A DNA stretch of 42,432 nucleotides, from the NCBI GenBank assembly GCA_014239265.1, contig JAAZZH010000001.1:171419-213850 (forward strand), read 5' to 3'. The DNA is from Actinomycetota bacterium (GTDB lineage Bacteria > Actinomycetota > Acidimicrobiia > Actinomarinales > Actinomarinaceae). The position numbers and the translations under genes are program-made. The stretch's first letter is position 1; each line of letters opens with the position of its first letter. Positions 22,921 through 30,970 of this stretch are shown here, piece after piece. A model generated the notes under the pieces. It worked only from the letters and a program-made list of their open reading frames with translations. It made no database searches and was not told the origin of the DNA.

Positions 22921-23751
22921 TTAAATTTTAGCGAACACATCATCAAAACAATATGGACAGTATTCATCAATTTTGTACTTTTCTGAACCTATCTCTTCTT
23001 TATTAAGAGGTTCTCTACATCGAAAACAAAGAACATAATCCGTTTCAAGAAGATCTTTATCAAGAGCAACTCTATCATCAAATACAAAACAATCTCCATT
23101 CCAATGTCTTCCTCCAGTTTCTTTAAAATAGTTGATTACTCCGCCATCAATCTGTTGTATATTTTCAAATCCATTTTTAAGCATTAAAGCTGAAGCCTTT
23201 TCACATCTGATTCCACCCGTACAAAACATTACAACTTCTTTACCATTAAGTTTTTTTCTTAATTTTTCAATCTCTTTTGGGAAGTCTCGAAAAGAATCTA
23301 AGTTAAGATCGATAGCATTTTTAAAAGTACCTAATCTTACTTCATATTCATTTCTTGTATCAAGAAGCACAATATCTTCATTATTATTTAATTTCTTGTT
23401 AAGTTCTTTTGGTGAGATTTTTTGCCCTGTAAATTGAAATGGATCAATCTCTTCAATTCCCATAGAGATAATTTCTTTTTTAATACGAACTAACATTTTA
23501 CGAAAGGGTTGATATTCGTTATAAGTTATTTTGACATCAACATCAGCAAATCTACTATCTGAACGAATAAAAAGTAGAAATTTATCTATGTTATTTTTGT
23601 TACCAGAAACTGAAAAATTAATTCCTTTTCTACTGATCAGTACTGTCCCCTTTAGATTGAGATTTGTCGAACGTTGTAATATAGTTTCTTGAAGAACTAA
23701 TTCATCTTTAATGGGTATGAATTTATATCCAGTTATGTTTGCAATTTTCAT
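22921..23751 (-). CDS. trhO: tRNA uridine(34) hydroxylase, rhodanese-family
   Basis: TrhO (YceA) oxygen-dependently hydroxylates U34 of some tRNAs to ho5U. The 276-aa protein shows the N-terminal alpha/beta domain (GTVLISRKGINFSVSGN, about 34-50), the rhodanese domain with LLDTRNEYE, and the active-site loop FCTGGIRCEKAS (catalytic Cys near residue 178). The C-terminal segment carries Cys pairs (CFRCRE and CPYC) that probably bind zinc. Length and motif order match the family fully. A 37-aa basic ORF ends 24 nt upstream and probably shares the transcript. Confidence 0.94.
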   Translation of the reverse strand: MKIANITGYKFIPIKDELVLQETILQRSTNLNLKGTVLISRKGINFSVSGNKNNIDKFLLFIRSDSRFADVDVKITYNEYQPFRKMLVRIKKEIISMGIEEIDPFQFTGQKISPKELNKKLNNNEDIVLLDTRNEYEVRLGTFKNAIDLNLDSFRDFPKEIEKLRKKLNGKEVVMFCTGGIRCEKASALMLKNGFENIQQIDGGVINYFKETGGRHWNGDCFVFDDRVALDKDLLETDYVLCFRCREPLNKEEIGSEKYKIDEYCPYCFDDVFAKI

Positions 23752-23775
23752 CGTTGGTACTTCAATTACAGCTGA

Positions 23776-23889
23776 TTACTTTCTTTTCCCAGTACGGCCA
23801 GTTCTAAAATCAAGCCGACCTTTTCTTTTAGAGACATGTTTATTTTTTCTTTTTTGACGTCTACCTTCTGGTATTGAAAAATCTTTCAT
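23776..23889 (-). CDS. 37-aa highly basic protein upstream of trhO
   Basis: Short ORF from ATG 23889: starts MKDFSIPEGRRQKRKNKH and ends RTGRTGKRK, with about 15 Lys/Arg among 37 residues. Such composition is typical of tiny ribosome- or RNA-binding proteins, but I do not recognise the family. TAATAT lies 6 nt before the ATG (leaderless pattern), and the ORF fills an otherwise empty gap before trhO, with which it would be co-transcribed. RNA association is inference. Confidence 0.5.
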   Translation of the reverse strand: MKDFSIPEGRRQKRKNKHVSKRKGRLDFRTGRTGKRK

Positions 23890-23929
23890 AAATATATATT
23901 AGTTATTTTATTAACTATTTAAATATAAT

Positions 23930-23959
23930 AGAAAAGGGAGTCGGCAAACCCCCTTTTCT
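23930..23959. terminator. Hairpin 1 between the 37-aa ORF and the aldo/keto reductase
   Basis: AGAAAAGGG (23930-23938) pairs perfectly with CCCTTTTCT (23951-23959) around a 12-nt loop. The T/A-rich ends make it terminator-like in either direction, although it lies at the 5' side of both flanking genes. Confidence 0.5.
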
Positions 23960-23989
23960 TGGCAAGTACTAGTGATAGAAACTTGCCAA
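23959..23989. repeat. Hairpin 2, perfect 9-bp stem
   Basis: TTGGCAAGT (23959-23967) pairs with ACTTGCCAA (23981-23989) around a 13-nt loop, immediately after hairpin 1. No poly-T follows. The pair of hairpins may be a processed RNA or a regulator site. Confidence 0.5.
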
Positions 23990-24065
23990 CCATATTTTAC
24001 ACTGAGATTCAAGTAAACTGATTAAATCTTATATCACTGATACATCTTGTGATATTTGATACTAG

Positions 24066-24096
24066 AAGGGGGAGTTCTCTGTCTGAACTCCTCTTT
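24066..24096 (+). promoter_or_regulatory. 5' leader hairpin before the aldo/keto reductase
   Basis: A 12-bp stem (two G-U pairs) with core GGAGTTC/GAACTCC and loop TCTGTCT (24078-24084) ends 8 nt before the Shine-Dalgarno AAGGAG (24105-24110). The 3' strand runs into CTTT, too few T for a strong terminator; an attenuator or RNA-stability element is possible. Confidence 0.55.
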
Positions 24097-24114
24097 CATA
24101 AGATAAGGAGAATA

Positions 24115-25011
24115 ATGACTATACATTCAAATATACCATCCATAGGTCTTGGTACCTACATGATGTCACCAGATGAGGCTGAAATGATGACTTATGAAGC
24201 AATAAAAATTGGATATAGACATATTGATACTGCTGAAGTGTACCGAAATGAACAAGGTGTTGCAAAAGGTCTCGAAAAAGCTTTGACGGATGGATTGGTC
24301 TCAAGATCTGAACTATTTATCACAACAAAAGTATTTCCAGGGAATGAAATGTGGGGTCAAAATCAAAAAAGCTTTGACGATGTCATGGAATCTTTCGACA
24401 ACAGTCTCAAGAGACTTAAATTAGATTATGTAGATTTATATCTAATTCATTCAGCTCATGCTAATAAAAAAAGGATAGAGCAGTGGAAAGCACTTGTTGA
24501 ACTTAAAGATAGTGGAAAGATTTCTTTTGCTGGCGTTGCAAACTGGAATATTAATCATTTTCAAGAAATTAATGACGCTAATCTTTCATTGCCTGATACA
24601 AACCAGATTGAACTACACCCTTGGGCCCAGCAACCAGAACTTGTAAAGTTCTTGCAAGATAAGAATGTACATATAATTGCTTACAGTAGTCTTGTCCCAC
24701 TTTCTACTTGGAGACAAAAAGATGGTGAAAATAGTCTCAAAACTAAAGATATGGAAAATGAGGGCTTTTCCGATGAGTCATTGTTTAAAATTTTAGCTAA
24801 TAAATACAATGTTAAAGAATCACAAGTACTTTTACAGTGGGCCCTTCAACTAAAGTATGCAATATTACCTAAGACAATAAAGATTCCAAGACTTAAAGAA
24901 AACTTTCATTTTTCATTCGTCATCGAAGAAGAAGATATGCTTTTGATACAAAAGGAAAATAAAGGTGGAGGAATTACATGGGAATGGGGAGATCCTTTAT
25001 TAGTTAAATAA
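24115..25011 (+). CDS. Aldo/keto reductase
   Basis: NADPH-dependent oxidoreductase of the AKR superfamily, 298 aa. The catalytic tetrad is visible: Asp and Tyr in HIDTAEVYRNE (about residues 40-50), Lys in FITTKVF (about 76), and His in YLIHSAH (about 112). The C-terminal cofactor region includes ILPKTIKIPRLKEN, where many AKRs have IPKS. The substrate is unknown. ATG 24115 is preferred over ATG 24049 because AAGGAG lies 4 nt upstream and the N-terminus then begins NIPSIGLGTY as in the family; the 22-residue extension would span the leader hairpin. Confidence 0.93.
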   Translation: MTIHSNIPSIGLGTYMMSPDEAEMMTYEAIKIGYRHIDTAEVYRNEQGVAKGLEKALTDGLVSRSELFITTKVFPGNEMWGQNQKSFDDVMESFDNSLKRLKLDYVDLYLIHSAHANKKRIEQWKALVELKDSGKISFAGVANWNINHFQEINDANLSLPDTNQIELHPWAQQPELVKFLQDKNVHIIAYSSLVPLSTWRQKDGENSLKTKDMENEGFSDESLFKILANKYNVKESQVLLQWALQLKYAILPKTIKIPRLKENFHFSFVIEEEDMLLIQKENKGGGITWEWGDPLLVK

Positions 25012-25060
25012 GCTATTTTGTCATAAGAAAATTCCAAATTGAAATCACAATATGGCAGTT

Positions 25061-25276
25061 TTATGAAAGTTTTCTTACACGAAGCAACCAAAATATACCC
25101 ATGATGATTGAAATTAAAAATATTATTATTCCAAAATTCTGAAACTCAGATATTTTAAACTCCCTATTTGAAAATAATATTCTGTCGATAATAGTAGTTA
25201 TAGTTCTCAATACTATACCTGTACCAATTACTGTTATAAAAAAACCTGTTATTTTTGTTGGAATCTTGTCATTCAC
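25061..25276 (-). CDS. Small two-helix membrane protein, 71 aa
   Basis: Unrecognised. Hydrophobic stretches at about residues 9-29 and 46-64, with a polar, charged loop (DRILFSNREFKISEF) between and a basic C-terminus (LLRVRKLS). It is the only plausible gene in the gap between the aldo/keto reductase and add. TATAAT occurs 13 nt before its ATG. The overlapping minus frame 24906-25091 is a shadow. Confidence 0.55.
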   Translation of the reverse strand: MNDKIPTKITGFFITVIGTGIVLRTITTIIDRILFSNREFKISEFQNFGIIIFLISIIMGIFWLLRVRKLS

Positions 25277-25317
25277 TTTTTAAAATTATATCAAAAAATT
25301 TTAATATTGTCTGATTC

Positions 25318-25346
25318 TTACATACGATGCAAATTATCAATATAAT
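25318..25346 (+). promoter_or_regulatory. Promoter of add
   Basis: TTACAT (25318-25323), 17-bp spacer, TATAAT (25341-25346), then 6 nt to ATG 25353: leaderless. Confidence 0.75.
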
Positions 25347-25352
25347 TAATTT

Positions 25353-26369
25353 ATGAAAGACTGGATACAAAGTACACCGAAAGCTGTTCTTCATGACCAC
25401 CTTGATGGCGGTTTACGTGTAAATACTCTCATTGAATTAGCCGAGTTGCAGGGTTATAAAAACTTACCATCTTCTGATAAATCAGAACTATTGAAGTGGA
25501 TTGAACCAAAACCAAACAAATCCTTAGCAATCAATTTGGAAGCATGGGATCATACAATAGCCGTTATGCAGGATGCAGATTCGATATATAGGGTAACAAT
25601 GGAAGCACTAGAAGATTTAGCAAACGATGGTGTTATCTATGCAGAATTGAGATTTGCTCCACTTGTTCATTGTGAAAATGGTCTTTTCCCAAATCAAGTT
25701 GTAGATGCAGTACTTAATGGTATCAAAGATGGTACCGAAAGATATGATATTTTATCTGGAGCTATATTGTGCGCTATGAGACATTTGAATAATTCAAAAA
25801 ATGTAGTCAAATTATGTATTGATAATCCAGATGTACTAGCCTTTGATCTTGCAGGGCCAGAAGTTGGGTTTTCTGCCCTGAATCACCAAGATGCAATAGA
25901 AATTGCTTATCAAAATAAAATTAACATTACTCTTCATGCTGATTGGGAAGTCCCTGAAGGTATACATGAAGTAATTTTAGAACTCAAGTCAAACAGGATA
26001 GGGCATGGTTCACAAATCGTAAACGATTACAAGTACACTAGTGATGGTATAAAGTTTAAAAACCTTGCAGCAAAGTTCGTACACGAAAACAACATTCCAC
26101 TAGAATTATGTCCAACTTCAAATATGCAATGTGGATCTTGTAATTCAATATCAGAACACCCTTTCAAAAAACTTTATGATGATGGGTTTAATGTCACTAT
26201 TAACACAGACAATAGGCTTATGAGCAACATAACTATGTCACAAGAGGTAAACAATCTTGTTGAAAGTTTTACTTTTACTCAAGATGAAATACTACAAATA
26301 ACAAAAAATACGATAGAAGCTGGATTTGTAGATAGTAAAAAAAGAGAGAAATTACTGAGTAGTTTTTAA
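25353..26369 (+). CDS. add: Adenosine deaminase
   Basis: Zinc-dependent conversion of adenosine or deoxyadenosine to inosine. The 338-aa TIM barrel has the metal-binding VLHDHLDGGLR near the N-terminus (usually HxHLDG), the NRIGHG motif with a zinc ligand/catalytic His, and NTDNRL carrying the Asp metal ligand. The usual HAGE motif with the catalytic Glu appears as HADWEVPEG, an insertion-like variant whose Glu position I cannot fix by eye. It is convergent with deoD, 7 bp apart; the inosine it makes is the substrate of that phosphorylase, so the pair covers purine nucleoside salvage. Confidence 0.92.
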   Translation: MKDWIQSTPKAVLHDHLDGGLRVNTLIELAELQGYKNLPSSDKSELLKWIEPKPNKSLAINLEAWDHTIAVMQDADSIYRVTMEALEDLANDGVIYAELRFAPLVHCENGLFPNQVVDAVLNGIKDGTERYDILSGAILCAMRHLNNSKNVVKLCIDNPDVLAFDLAGPEVGFSALNHQDAIEIAYQNKINITLHADWEVPEGIHEVILELKSNRIGHGSQIVNDYKYTSDGIKFKNLAAKFVHENNIPLELCPTSNMQCGSCNSISEHPFKKLYDDGFNVTINTDNRLMSNITMSQEVNNLVESFTFTQDEILQITKNTIEAGFVDSKKREKLLSSF

Positions 26370-26376
26370 TTTGTAT

Positions 26377-27081
26377 TCAATTAATTGAATCAAGTGTAAT
26401 TTCAACCATAGTTTTTAAACCGATTTCACGTTCTTCTGATGACATTTGCAAATTCTTCTCAATTACATCCGAGACAGTCGCAACAGCTAAAGCTTTAGCA
26501 CCATACTCTGCTGCAACGCCATATAGTCCTGCAGCTTCCATTTCAACCGCCAGGATTCCCATTCGTTTCATGATTTCAAATGTTTCTTTTCTAGGATCAT
26601 AAAAAAGATCACCAGAAAATATATTACCTACATGCACAGTTCTAGACATAGACTGAGCAGTATTTACAAAATTTTGTACTAATTCCCATGAAGCAGTTGC
26701 GGAGAAGTCAGCGTTAAAAAATCTTGCTCTGTTTACACCTGAATCTGTAGATGCTCCAACACCTACAACAATATCACCAAGTTCAAGATGTTCTGCTATT
26801 GAACCTGAACTTCCAACTCTTATTAAGGACTTTACTTTATATTCAGTAATTAACTCCTTAGCGTATATTGATATGGAGGGTATACCCATCCCTGTTCCCA
26901 TAACTGAAATACGACTTCCTTTATATTCACCAGTAAATCCAAGAATATTACGGACGTTTGTTACTTCCTTAGTTTTTTGAAAAAAAGTATCTGCAATATA
27001 TTTAGCTCTCAGAGGATCGCCAGGTAGCAGTATTGTTTCAGCGAATGCATTATTTTCGGCATTAATATGTGGTGTTACCAT
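26377..27081 (-). CDS. deoD: Purine-nucleoside phosphorylase
   Basis: Hexameric PNP (234 aa) cleaving inosine, guanosine or adenosine with phosphate to base and (deoxy)ribose 1-phosphate. Family motifs are HINAENNAFAETILLPGDPLRA (N-terminus, with phosphate-binding Gly and Arg), VMGTGMGIPS, LIRVGSSGS, and the ribose/base-binding AVEMEAAGLYG. The catalytic Asp is in ATVSDV near residue 205. TAGAAT lies 6 nt before the ATG on the minus strand. Confidence 0.96.
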   Translation of the reverse strand: MVTPHINAENNAFAETILLPGDPLRAKYIADTFFQKTKEVTNVRNILGFTGEYKGSRISVMGTGMGIPSISIYAKELITEYKVKSLIRVGSSGSIAEHLELGDIVVGVGASTDSGVNRARFFNADFSATASWELVQNFVNTAQSMSRTVHVGNIFSGDLFYDPRKETFEIMKRMGILAVEMEAAGLYGVAAEYGAKALAVATVSDVIEKNLQMSSEEREIGLKTMVEITLDSIN

Positions 27082-27087
27082 TTTGTA

Positions 27088-27093
27088 ATTCTA
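27088..27093 (-). promoter_or_regulatory. -10 (TAGAAT) of deoD
   Basis: Minus-strand TAGAAT, 6 nt before ATG 27081: leaderless. Confidence 0.5.
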
Positions 27094-27124
27094 ACATTTA
27101 TTGATCTACAAAAGGTAATTTAAG

Positions 27125-27130
27125 TAGAAT
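27125..27130 (+). promoter_or_regulatory. -10 (TAGAAT) of the HhH-GPD glycosylase gene
   Basis: TAGAAT, 6 nt before ATG 27137. The deoD and glycosylase promoters are divergent within 56 bp. Confidence 0.5.
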
Positions 27131-27136
27131 TTAAGT

Positions 27137-27733
27137 ATGCAATATTCAAAACAAGAACAATATCTAATGAGCAAAGATGTCCAACTCAAGAAAATTATTA
27201 TTTCTAATAAGCATATTAAGATAACAAGACCCACTGAAAATTATTACGATTCGCTCATTAATCTGGTAATAAGTCAATTTATATCAAGATCAGCAGCAAT
27301 ATCTATATCAAATAAATTATTACTAAGTTTTAATGCCAACATCTTTAAAGAAGAGTTTTTTGAAAACCTAACTTATCAACAAATACATAGACTTGGATTA
27401 ACTAAAAATAAAGCCAAGTCTATAAAAGATATTACATACCATTTTATTAATGAGGACTTCCGTAAAAAAATAACATCTTTACCTATGAAGGAGTTTGATA
27501 GGTACTTTTTATCAATCTATGGCTTAGGACCCTGGAGTTTGAATATGTTTAAGTTATTCTCCCTTGGTGATGAAGATATCTTTTCATCTTACGATGCAGC
27601 TTTAAGGCGAGCTATGGAAACAAGTGGCATGCTTAAATTAGGATCAGACCATAAAGACTTTGATTTGCATGCAATGAAGTGGAAACCCTTTAGATCTACA
27701 GCTTCATTACATCTTTGGCGATCCTTAGATTAA
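27137..27733 (+). CDS. DNA-3-methyladenine glycosylase-like (HhH-GPD superfamily)
   Basis: 198-aa base-excision repair glycosylase resembling the catalytic half of AlkA. The helix-hairpin-helix reads IYGLGPWSLNMF (about residues 132-143), and the catalytic Asp lies in FSSYDAALRRAM (about residue 156), corresponding to AlkA Asp238. Upstream helices include LVISQFISRSAA, the usual LVISQQ(L/I) motif with one Gln replaced. The N-terminal AlkA beta domain is missing, as in many short prokaryotic relatives. It likely excises alkylated purines; exact specificity is unknown. Confidence 0.88.
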   Translation: MQYSKQEQYLMSKDVQLKKIIISNKHIKITRPTENYYDSLINLVISQFISRSAAISISNKLLLSFNANIFKEEFFENLTYQQIHRLGLTKNKAKSIKDITYHFINEDFRKKITSLPMKEFDRYFLSIYGLGPWSLNMFKLFSLGDEDIFSSYDAALRRAMETSGMLKLGSDHKDFDLHAMKWKPFRSTASLHLWRSLD

Positions 27734-27744
27734 TTCTTTCACAA

Positions 27745-27774
27745 TTGCACAAAGATTAATTTTTGCGGTATAAT
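27745..27774 (+). promoter_or_regulatory. Promoter of the aceA leader
   Basis: TTGCAC (27745-27750), 18-bp spacer, TATAAT (27769-27774). The transcript would begin at or next to ATG 27781 of a 15-codon ORF. Confidence 0.75.
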
Positions 27775-27780
27775 ATTTAA

Positions 27781-27828
27781 ATGACAAATTACAACGTTGT
27801 GCAAGTGGTGAGTTACATATATATGTAG
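27781..27828 (+). CDS. Putative leaderless 15-aa leader peptide
   Basis: ATG 27781 lies 6 nt after TATAAT; the frame encodes MTNYNVVQVVSYIYM and ends at TAG 27826-27828. Four Val and three Tyr codons are the only enrichment. It sits between promoter and terminator like an attenuation leader. The segment GCAAGTG (27801-27807) is complementary to the terminator loop and 3' arm, so ribosome position on this ORF could decide RNA folding. Translation is inferred, not shown. Confidence 0.45.
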   Translation: MTNYNVVQVVSYIYM

Positions 27829-27875
27829 TGCCTTTTCGCAATCGTTTGAAATCCGGGCACTTGCCCGGTTTTTTT
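27828..27875 (+). terminator. Attenuator-type terminator with competing hairpin before aceA
   Basis: Terminator: CCGGGC (27853-27858), loop ACTT, GCCCGG (27863-27868), then seven T (27869-27875). Competing pairings: GTGCC (27828-27832) with GGCAC (27856-27860), and GCAAGTG (27801-27807) with CACTTGC (27858-27864). Either would break the terminator stem. It lies between the aceA promoter and the aceA coding region. Confidence 0.8.
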
Positions 27876-27893
27876 ATTTTAGGAAGGAAAATA

Positions 27894-27983
27894 ATGAAAG
27901 ACCAAACAAACACAGATACAAATAATAACAATATTAAGAAGACAAAAGCTGACTTGTATGAGAGTTTCTACGATGGAGAATAG
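27894..27983 (+). CDS. 29-aa upstream ORF overlapping the aceA start
   Basis: ATG 27894 has a strong ribosome site (AGGAAGG about 6 nt upstream), the only good one before aceA. It encodes a polar Asn/Lys/Asp-rich peptide ([20 protein letters not shown], then LYESFYDGE) and stops at TAG 27981-27983, 11 nt inside aceA in another frame. The arrangement suggests translational coupling: ribosomes loading here would terminate on the aceA start and reinitiate. No function for the peptide itself is known to me. A frameshifted aceA N-terminus is the alternative, but isocitrate lyases do not need it. Confidence 0.5.
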   Translation: MKDQTNTDTNNNNIKKTKADLYESFYDGE

Positions 27984-29253
27984 TTTTCTTGACACTGAGA
28001 AATTACAAAAGGATTGGGACACCAATGGTAGATGGAAAGGAATATCAAGAAACTATACATCTAATGAAGTAATTGGAATACGTAATTCTGTAGAAATTAA
28101 ACATACACTGGCTGAAAACGGTGCAAAGAAACTTTTTACTGCTTTAGGTAATAAAGATGATTGGATTTCTGCTCTCGGCGCATTATCGGGAAATCAGGCA
28201 GTACAAATGGTTAAAGCTGGCTTAAAAGCTATCTACCTTAGCGGATGGCAAGTAGCTGCGGACTCAAATCTTGGAGAGACAACCTATCCAGACCAATCCC
28301 TTTATCCAAGTAACAGTGCTCCTACTCTTGCGAAAAGAATAAATAATGCTCTTTTAAGAGCTGAACAAGTAGATCGAGTTGAAGGTAAAGATGATATTGA
28401 TTATCTTGTACCGATAGTAGCTGATGGGGAAGCAGGGTTTGGTGGAACATTAAACGTGTTCGAACTAACTAAAAAATTTATTGAAGCTGGTGCCTCCGCT
28501 GTACATTTTGAAGACCAATTAGCTGCCGAAAAAAAATGTGGCCATATGGGAGGTAAAGTATTAGTGCCAACTAGTCAACATATTAGAACATTAACTTCCG
28601 CAAGAGTAGGAGCCGACACTTTAGGTGTTCCAACCTTAATAATTGCTAGAACTGATGCGCTTGCAGCCAATCTTATAACAAGTGATATTGATGCTTCAGA
28701 CAGTCATTTTGTGTTAGGGGAAAGAACTGCAGAGGGATTTTTTAAGATAAAAAATGGTCCAGAGGCAGCAATAAGTAGGGGTCTTGCATACGCACCATAT
28801 TCTGATTTAATTTGGTGTGAGACAGGCCAGCCAGATATAGGGTTTGCAAAGGAATTTGCGGATGCAATTCATGCTAAGTATCCCGATAAACTTTTAGCAT
28901 ATAACTGTTCTCCTTCTTTTAATTGGAAAAAGTCATTATCCGATGAAGAAATATCTACATTTCAAGAGCAATTAAGTTCTTTCGGATATAAATTTCAATT
29001 TATCACTCTTGCAGGATTTCATTCATTAAATACATCTATGTTTGAATTAGCATCTAAGTATAAGGGTGGAAACATGAGTGCCTATGTCGAATTACAACAA
29101 AAAGAGTTTGCTTTAGAAAAAGATGGTTTTACATCTGTGAAGCATCAAAGAGAAGTTGGTGCGGGATATTTTGACACTGTTTCTACAATTATAACTGGTG
29201 GGGATGCATCGACACTTGCACTTTCTGGTTCCACCGAAGAGGAACAATTTTAA
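27973..29253 (+). CDS. aceA: Isocitrate lyase
   Basis: First enzyme of the glyoxylate shunt: isocitrate to succinate plus glyoxylate. The 426-aa protein aligns along its length with short bacterial ICLs, with [13 protein letters not shown]-type and [12 protein letters not shown] segments, the DGEAGFGG loop, the catalytic KKCGHMGGK (Cys189), and the TGSTEEEQF-like C-terminus. ATG 27973 is chosen because the family N-terminus starts a few residues before LQKDW and the upstream ORF ends on it; ATG 27958 is possible. The stop overlaps aceB (TAATG). The leader suggests transcription attenuation. Confidence 0.96.
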   Translation: MENSFLDTEKLQKDWDTNGRWKGISRNYTSNEVIGIRNSVEIKHTLAENGAKKLFTALGNKDDWISALGALSGNQAVQMVKAGLKAIYLSGWQVAADSNLGETTYPDQSLYPSNSAPTLAKRINNALLRAEQVDRVEGKDDIDYLVPIVADGEAGFGGTLNVFELTKKFIEAGASAVHFEDQLAAEKKCGHMGGKVLVPTSQHIRTLTSARVGADTLGVPTLIIARTDALAANLITSDIDASDSHFVLGERTAEGFFKIKNGPEAAISRGLAYAPYSDLIWCETGQPDIGFAKEFADAIHAKYPDKLLAYNCSPSFNWKKSLSDEEISTFQEQLSSFGYKFQFITLAGFHSLNTSMFELASKYKGGNMSAYVELQQKEFALEKDGFTSVKHQREVGAGYFDTVSTIITGGDASTLALSGSTEEEQF

Positions 29254-30815
29254 TGTTCGAAATAAATCATAACCAAAATACAAAAGCACTACTTACTGAT
29301 GAGTTTCTATCTTTTTTAGAAAAGTTTATCAATAGTTTCGAAGATGAGAGACAAATGCTACTCATTAAGAGGTTAGAAACTCAAAAATTAATTTCAAATG
29401 GTGGAAAATTTACATTTCCAGAAGACTCAACGATCAGAGATGGAGAATGGAAAGTTGTACCACCTCCTGCTGATGTACTCAATAGGAATGTTGAAATTAC
29501 AGGACCTGTAGATAGAAAAATGATTATTAATGCACTAAATTCTGGTTCAGACGTTTTTATGGCTGATTTTGAAGATTCTACATCACCAACCTGGGAAAAT
29601 ATACTTAATGGGCACCTCAATCTGATTGATGCTAATAACAGATCACTGTTCTTTGAAAACAAAGAAAATGGAAAAAAATATGAACTAAATCAAAATTCTG
29701 AAACTTCATTATTCGTTAGGCCTCGTGGTCTACATTTAAATGAACAAAATATAACCTATATGGGTAAAGAAGTTTCTGCATCACTATTTGATTTTTGCCT
29801 TTATGCATTTCACAATGCTGAAATAAGAATGAAAAATAGTTTAGGTTCATATTTTTACATAGCGAAACTAGAAAACTCTAACGAGTCCCAACTTTGGGAT
29901 AGTATTTTTACACTAGCCGAAAAAGAATTACATTTACCTGTCAGCACTATAAGAGCAACTGTTTTACTTGAAACCATTTCTGCATCATTTGAGATGGATG
30001 AAATTTTATATTCTTTGAAAGATCACTCCCTGGGTATGAATGCAGGTCGTTGGGATTATATTTTCAGCGCTATAAAAAGATATAGGGATGTAAAAAATGT
30101 TACTTTTCCAGATAGAGATCAGATAACCATGACTGTACCTTTTATGAAAGCATATACAGAACTTCTCGTAGAAAGTATGCACAAACGAGGTGCTCATGCA
30201 ATCGGTGGTATGGCTGCATTCATACCCGATAGAAAAAACCCACAAATTACAGAAGCGGCATTTAGTAAGGTTAAAGATGACAAAATTAGAGAAGCAGAAA
30301 TGGGATTTGATGGATCATGGGTCGCGCATCCAGATTTAGTTCCGATTTGTAAGGAAATTTTTACTGATTACCTTCATGGAAAGGACAACCAAATAGAAAC
30401 GGTTCCTAATTATCAAATTAATGCTGATATGCTACAAGACTTTAATATACAAAATAGTACAGTGACAGAACATGGAGTGCGTACAAACATAAAAGTTGGT
30501 ATTTTATACATACATTCTTGGCTTCTTGGGCAAGGTGCTGCAGCCTTGTTCAACTTAATGGAAGATGCAGCAACAGCAGAGATTTCTCGATCACAACTTT
30601 GGCAATGGTTACGAAATGATACTATAACTGATCAAGGAATAGCTATTACTAATGATTATGTTGAAAGTCTTATCAATGATGAAGTAACAGAGATTATCAA
30701 AGAAACTAAAAATGAATTAATGTTGTCTGAAGCCATACAACTATTTAAAGACTTAATCTTTAATGATGATTTTGAAGACTTTTTAACATTATCAGCTTAT
30801 AAATTTCTTAAATAA
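29253..30815 (+). CDS. aceB: Malate synthase (A type)
   Basis: Condenses glyoxylate from AceA with acetyl-CoA to malate. The 520-aa length and motifs identify the A isoform: FMADFEDSTSPTWENIL (about residues 102-118), RPRGLHLNE with the catalytic Arg, the ATVLLETISASFEMDEILY block with metal-binding Glu, GRWDYIFS, and IGGMAAFIPDR. The catalytic Asp is expected near residue 440 (NLMEDAATAEISRSQLWQW). One-base overlap with aceA means coupled translation, giving the full two-enzyme shunt as one operon, closed by a strong terminator. Confidence 0.97.
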   Translation: MFEINHNQNTKALLTDEFLSFLEKFINSFEDERQMLLIKRLETQKLISNGGKFTFPEDSTIRDGEWKVVPPPADVLNRNVEITGPVDRKMIINALNSGSDVFMADFEDSTSPTWENILNGHLNLIDANNRSLFFENKENGKKYELNQNSETSLFVRPRGLHLNEQNITYMGKEVSASLFDFCLYAFHNAEIRMKNSLGSYFYIAKLENSNESQLWDSIFTLAEKELHLPVSTIRATVLLETISASFEMDEILYSLKDHSLGMNAGRWDYIFSAIKRYRDVKNVTFPDRDQITMTVPFMKAYTELLVESMHKRGAHAIGGMAAFIPDRKNPQITEAAFSKVKDDKIREAEMGFDGSWVAHPDLVPICKEIFTDYLHGKDNQIETVPNYQINADMLQDFNIQNSTVTEHGVRTNIKVGILYIHSWLLGQGAAALFNLMEDAATAEISRSQLWQWLRNDTITDQGIAITNDYVESLINDEVTEIIKETKNELMLSEAIQLFKDLIFNDDFEDFLTLSAYKFLK

Positions 30816-30860
30816 GAATAAAAAATAGTATTTATTTACTTGTTCGGTTATTATTTGATT

Positions 30861-30880
30861 AGGTAATAAGCCTGTTACCT
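30861..30880 (+). repeat. Short hairpin before the aceB terminator
   Basis: AGGTAA (30861-30866) and TTACCT (30875-30880) form a 6-bp stem, 8-nt loop, directly upstream of the terminator. Confidence 0.45.
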
Positions 30881-30881
30881 C

Positions 30882-30913
30882 AAAAAAGAGTTCGAGAAAT
30901 CGGGCTCTTTTTT
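30882..30913 (+). terminator. Strong terminator after aceB
   Basis: AAAAAAGAGTTCGA (30882-30895) and TCGGGCTCTTTTTT (30900-30913) form a 14-bp stem with two G-U pairs and a stable GAAA tetraloop, ending in T residues. With A-runs on the other side it is probably bidirectional. Confidence 0.92.
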
Positions 30914-30958
30914 ACATTTAATAGTCTGTATAAATTAACCATTAAAGTTCACTGCATT

Positions 30959-30964
30959 TAGATT
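30959..30964 (+). promoter_or_regulatory. -10 (TAGATT) of the 86-aa gene
   Basis: TAGATT, 6 nt before ATG 30971. Confidence 0.4.
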
Positions 30965-30970
30965 GTTTAT

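Noticed and set aside
24049-24114. Upstream ATG extending the aldo/keto reductase by 22 residues
   Set aside because: The extension translates the leader hairpin; AAGGAG sits before ATG 24115, where the family N-terminus begins.
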